Of a DNA stretch of 8,546 nt, positions 7,933-8,546 are shown piece after piece. The notes beneath the pieces were generated by a model, which worked only from the letters and a program-made list of their open reading frames with translations, was not told where the DNA came from and did no database searches. The DNA lies in the NCBI GenBank assembly GCA_017443685.1, contig JAFSYD010000091.1, forward strand, positions 1 to 8,546, given 5' to 3'. Numbering within the stretch: the stretch's first letter is position 1; each line of letters opens with the position of its first letter. Source of the stretch: Lachnospiraceae bacterium (GTDB lineage Bacteria > Bacillota > Clostridia > Lachnospirales > Lachnospiraceae). Made by a program: the position numbers and the translations under genes.

Positions 7933-7961
7933 AGTATAACAGATGACGACGTTTGTGGGAA
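7933..7961 (-). promoter_or_regulatory. Extended -10 promoter abutting the AP2-gene start
   Basis: Read on the - strand: TTCCCA (7956-7961, 4 of 6 matches to TTGACA), a 17-base spacer, then TATACT (7933-7938, 5 of 6 to TATAAT) preceded by TGT, giving the extended -10 form TGnTATACT. Transcription would begin near 7926, one base before the ATG at 7925-7923, so the mRNA would be nearly leaderless. This fits the missing ribosome binding site. The prediction is from consensus matching only. Confidence 0.5.
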
Positions 7962-7966
7962 GCTTA

Positions 7967-8308
7967 TTAAGCCGTGTAATCAACCAGAACGCCGATGAAC
8001 GGCTCGTATGCTTCCTCTTCGCCGTCCGCGGCCACGTCGATGTGTCCTTTTTGCGGGCGGTTCTCGCGGCTGCTGTTGTTCTTGACGTCATGGCGGCTGA
8101 CCGATGTGTCCTTTGCGGAATCGGAGACCGCGTGGATCGTTCGTCTGATCGGACGGTTGTGCATATCGTCTTCTTTTTTGCGCAGCTTCTTTTGTACGGT
8201 AACGGCGTTTGCCGTGCCCGCCAGCGTCCGTCCTGTGTTCGGGGACGCATCAGAGATCCGCTCTAAATCGATAGCGGATGGGATCATTCCAAAACCGGTG
8301 CCTGTCAT
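7967..8308 (-). CDS. Hypothetical small polar protein, sigma-D-type promoter upstream
   Basis: A 113-residue protein that I do not recognise. It is a real gene on expression signals: AAAGGAGG (8316-8323) lies 7 bases before the ATG and a sigma-D-like promoter lies upstream. The sequence has no signal peptide, membrane segment or cysteine. It begins with a Gly/Ser/Thr-rich stretch (MTGTGFGMIPSAID), has a basic patch KKLRKK at 40-45 and RPIRR at 52-56, a polar middle rich in Ser, Asn, Arg and Asp, an acidic run GEEEAYEP (96-103), and a hydrophobic C-terminal end FIGVLVDYTA. The middle is probably disordered; such proteins often bind a partner. Its stop is 41 bases before the AP2 gene, on the same strand, without a terminator between, so the two may be co-transcribed. 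A link to motility is inferred from the promoter only; it does not resemble FlgM or other flagellar proteins I know. Confidence 0.72.
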   Translation of the reverse strand: MTGTGFGMIPSAIDLERISDASPNTGRTLAGTANAVTVQKKLRKKEDDMHNRPIRRTIHAVSDSAKDTSVSRHDVKNNSSRENRPQKGHIDVAADGEEEAYEPFIGVLVDYTA

Positions 8309-8315
8309 GGTGCGT

Positions 8316-8323
8316 CCTCCTTT
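8316..8323 (-). promoter_or_regulatory. Perfect ribosome binding site of the 113-residue gene
   Basis: On the - strand AAAGGAGG is followed by 7 bases and the ATG at 8308-8306. It is the strongest Shine-Dalgarno sequence in the window, fixes this start, and rules out the antisense and other-frame reading frames over the same bases. Confidence 0.85.
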
Positions 8324-8366
8324 CTTAAAAATGCGCTGTCCGGATAATTCCTTCCCTTTTCTATTT

Positions 8367-8393
8367 ATATCGGCGAATTTGCTTGAAAATTAA
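8367..8393 (-). promoter_or_regulatory. Sigma-D/FliA (flagellar sigma-28) type promoter
   Basis: On the - strand: TTAATTTT (8386-8393), exactly 11 bases, then GCCGATAT (8367-8374). The sigma-28 consensus is TAAAGTTT-N11-GCCGATAA, and the Bacillus sigma-D -10 form is GCCGATAT. The -35 matches at 6 of 8 positions and the -10 at 8 of 8 to the Bacillus form, with the expected spacing. Transcription would begin near 8359, giving a leader of about 50 bases that contains the perfect ribosome binding site of the 113-residue gene. An overlapping TATAAA could also be read as a housekeeping -10, but no matching -35 stands 17 bases before it. Confidence 0.65.
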
Positions 8394-8402
8394 ATCGGAT
8401 TT

Positions 8403-8419
8403 TATTAAGGAACTGTTAA
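8403..8419 (-). repeat. Short tandem TTAAYA direct repeat upstream of the promoter
   Basis: On the - strand TTAACA (8414-8419), 5 bases, then TTAATA (8403-8408): two hexamers with an 11-base period, one helical turn apart, ending about 10 bases before the sigma-D-like -35. The layout is like the half-sites of a response-regulator operator such as PhoP boxes. Only two units are seen and the region is AT-rich, so chance is quite possible. Confidence 0.25.
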
Positions 8420-8425
8420 GAATTA

Positions 8426-8546
8426 TCTTTTAAATTTGGCGCAGGATTCGCGCTCAGATGCAAATCGAAAAATCGCAGGCGTAGCGGGCTACGTCAAGAT
8501 TTTTTCGATGAAGCAGATGAGTGTGAAGACAAGCCAAAATGAAAGA
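8426..8546. repeat. Large imperfect palindrome of at least 120 bases, reaching the window edge
   Basis: The two halves pair in order from outside to centre: TCTTT (8426-8430) with AAAGA (8542-8546); TTTGGC (8435-8440) with GCCAAA (8533-8538); TTCGCGCTCA (8447-8456) with TGAGTGTGAA (8518-8527), fully paired if two G-U pairs are allowed; TGC (8459-8461) with GCA (8513-8515); ATCGAAAAATC (8464-8474) with GATTTTTTCGAT (8498-8509), one base bulged; and GGCGTAGC (8478-8485) with GCTACGTC (8488-8495), one G-U pair, around a tiny loop. It may continue past 8546. It contains no convincing gene. It could be a structured RNA, a palindromic dispersed repeat or small non-autonomous mobile element, or the terminator of a gene to the right; there is no T-run at its left end for - strand termination. 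Confidence 0.75.

Noticed and set aside
7962..7972. 11-base palindrome GCTTATTAAGC at the stop of the 113-residue gene, as terminator or operator.
   Set aside because: Too short to form a terminator and created partly by the stop codon itself.
7196..7990. Both - strand proteins contain the residues VDYTA, encoded by similar DNA, suggesting a duplication.
   Set aside because: The likeness is limited to about 18 bases with several mismatches and does not extend to either side; chance is the simpler explanation.
7768..8250. 160-residue - strand reading frame across the AP2/small-gene junction.
   Set aside because: It overlaps both genes in another frame, has no ribosome binding site, and has an Arg/Thr/Lys-rich composition typical of a shadow frame.
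7943..8393. Two + strand reading frames (107 and 132 residues) antisense to the 113-residue gene.
   Set aside because: No ribosome binding site or promoter on that strand; the - strand gene has a perfect site and a promoter.
8508..8546. Possible start of a + strand gene (MKQMSVKTSQ...) at the right edge.
   Set aside because: It lies inside the palindrome's right arm, has no ribosome binding site, and only 13 codons are visible.
8450..8546. - strand frames entering from the right edge, which could be the end of another gene.
   Set aside because: They run through both palindrome arms, and the residues look like translated repeat rather than a protein family.
1..8546. CRISPR arrays, tRNA or rRNA genes, transposases, toxin-antitoxin or phage-defence genes.
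   Set aside because: None seen on either strand; no regularly spaced repeats, cloverleaf sequences or matching motifs.

Overview
The window reads as chromosomal DNA of a motile, low-to-mid GC Firmicute, most likely a Clostridia/Lachnospiraceae-type anaerobe. The reasons are strong AGGAG-type ribosome binding sites, a tightly packed Gram-positive type IV pilus operon with no outer-membrane genes (no pilP or pilQ), and a promoter of the Bacillus/Clostridia flagellar sigma-D type. The genus is an inference; no rRNA or other marker is present.

Region 1 (1-7114, + strand) is a type IV pilus assembly operon in the order pilB (5' end outside the window), pilT, pilC, pilD, pilM, pilN, pilO. All genes are separated by 31 bases or less, and two junctions (pilC/pilD and pilN/pilO) are 4-base GTGA stop/start overlaps. 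Together they encode the extension motor (PilB), the retraction motor (PilT), the membrane platform (PilC), the prepilin peptidase/methylase (PilD) and the cytoplasmic-to-membrane alignment complex (PilM-PilN-PilO). No pilin gene lies in the window, so the substrates of PilD must be encoded elsewhere. The visible start of PilB carries motifs of the MshEN c-di-GMP-binding domain, suggesting pilus extension is controlled by that second messenger.

Region 2 (7125-8308, - strand) holds two genes convergent with the operon. One is a 266-residue protein with AP2-type DNA-binding segments at both ends around a middle that looks like an HNH homing-endonuclease domain without its histidines. The other, upstream of it, is a 113-residue, highly polar protein of unknown function. 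The AP2 gene has no ribosome binding site but has an extended -10 promoter placed so that its transcript would be almost leaderless. The small gene has a perfect ribosome binding site and, upstream, a sequence fitting the flagellar sigma-D/FliA promoter with exact spacing.

Region 3 (8309-8546) is non-coding: the 5' leader and sigma-D-like promoter of the small gene, a short tandem repeat, and a large imperfect palindrome of about 120 bases running to the window edge. The palindrome's mismatches are often G-U compatible, as if it acts as folded RNA or is a dispersed palindromic repeat. The most interesting part is this right-hand region: an apparently domesticated homing-endonuclease-like regulator and a probably flagellar-regulon small protein next to the pilus operon.
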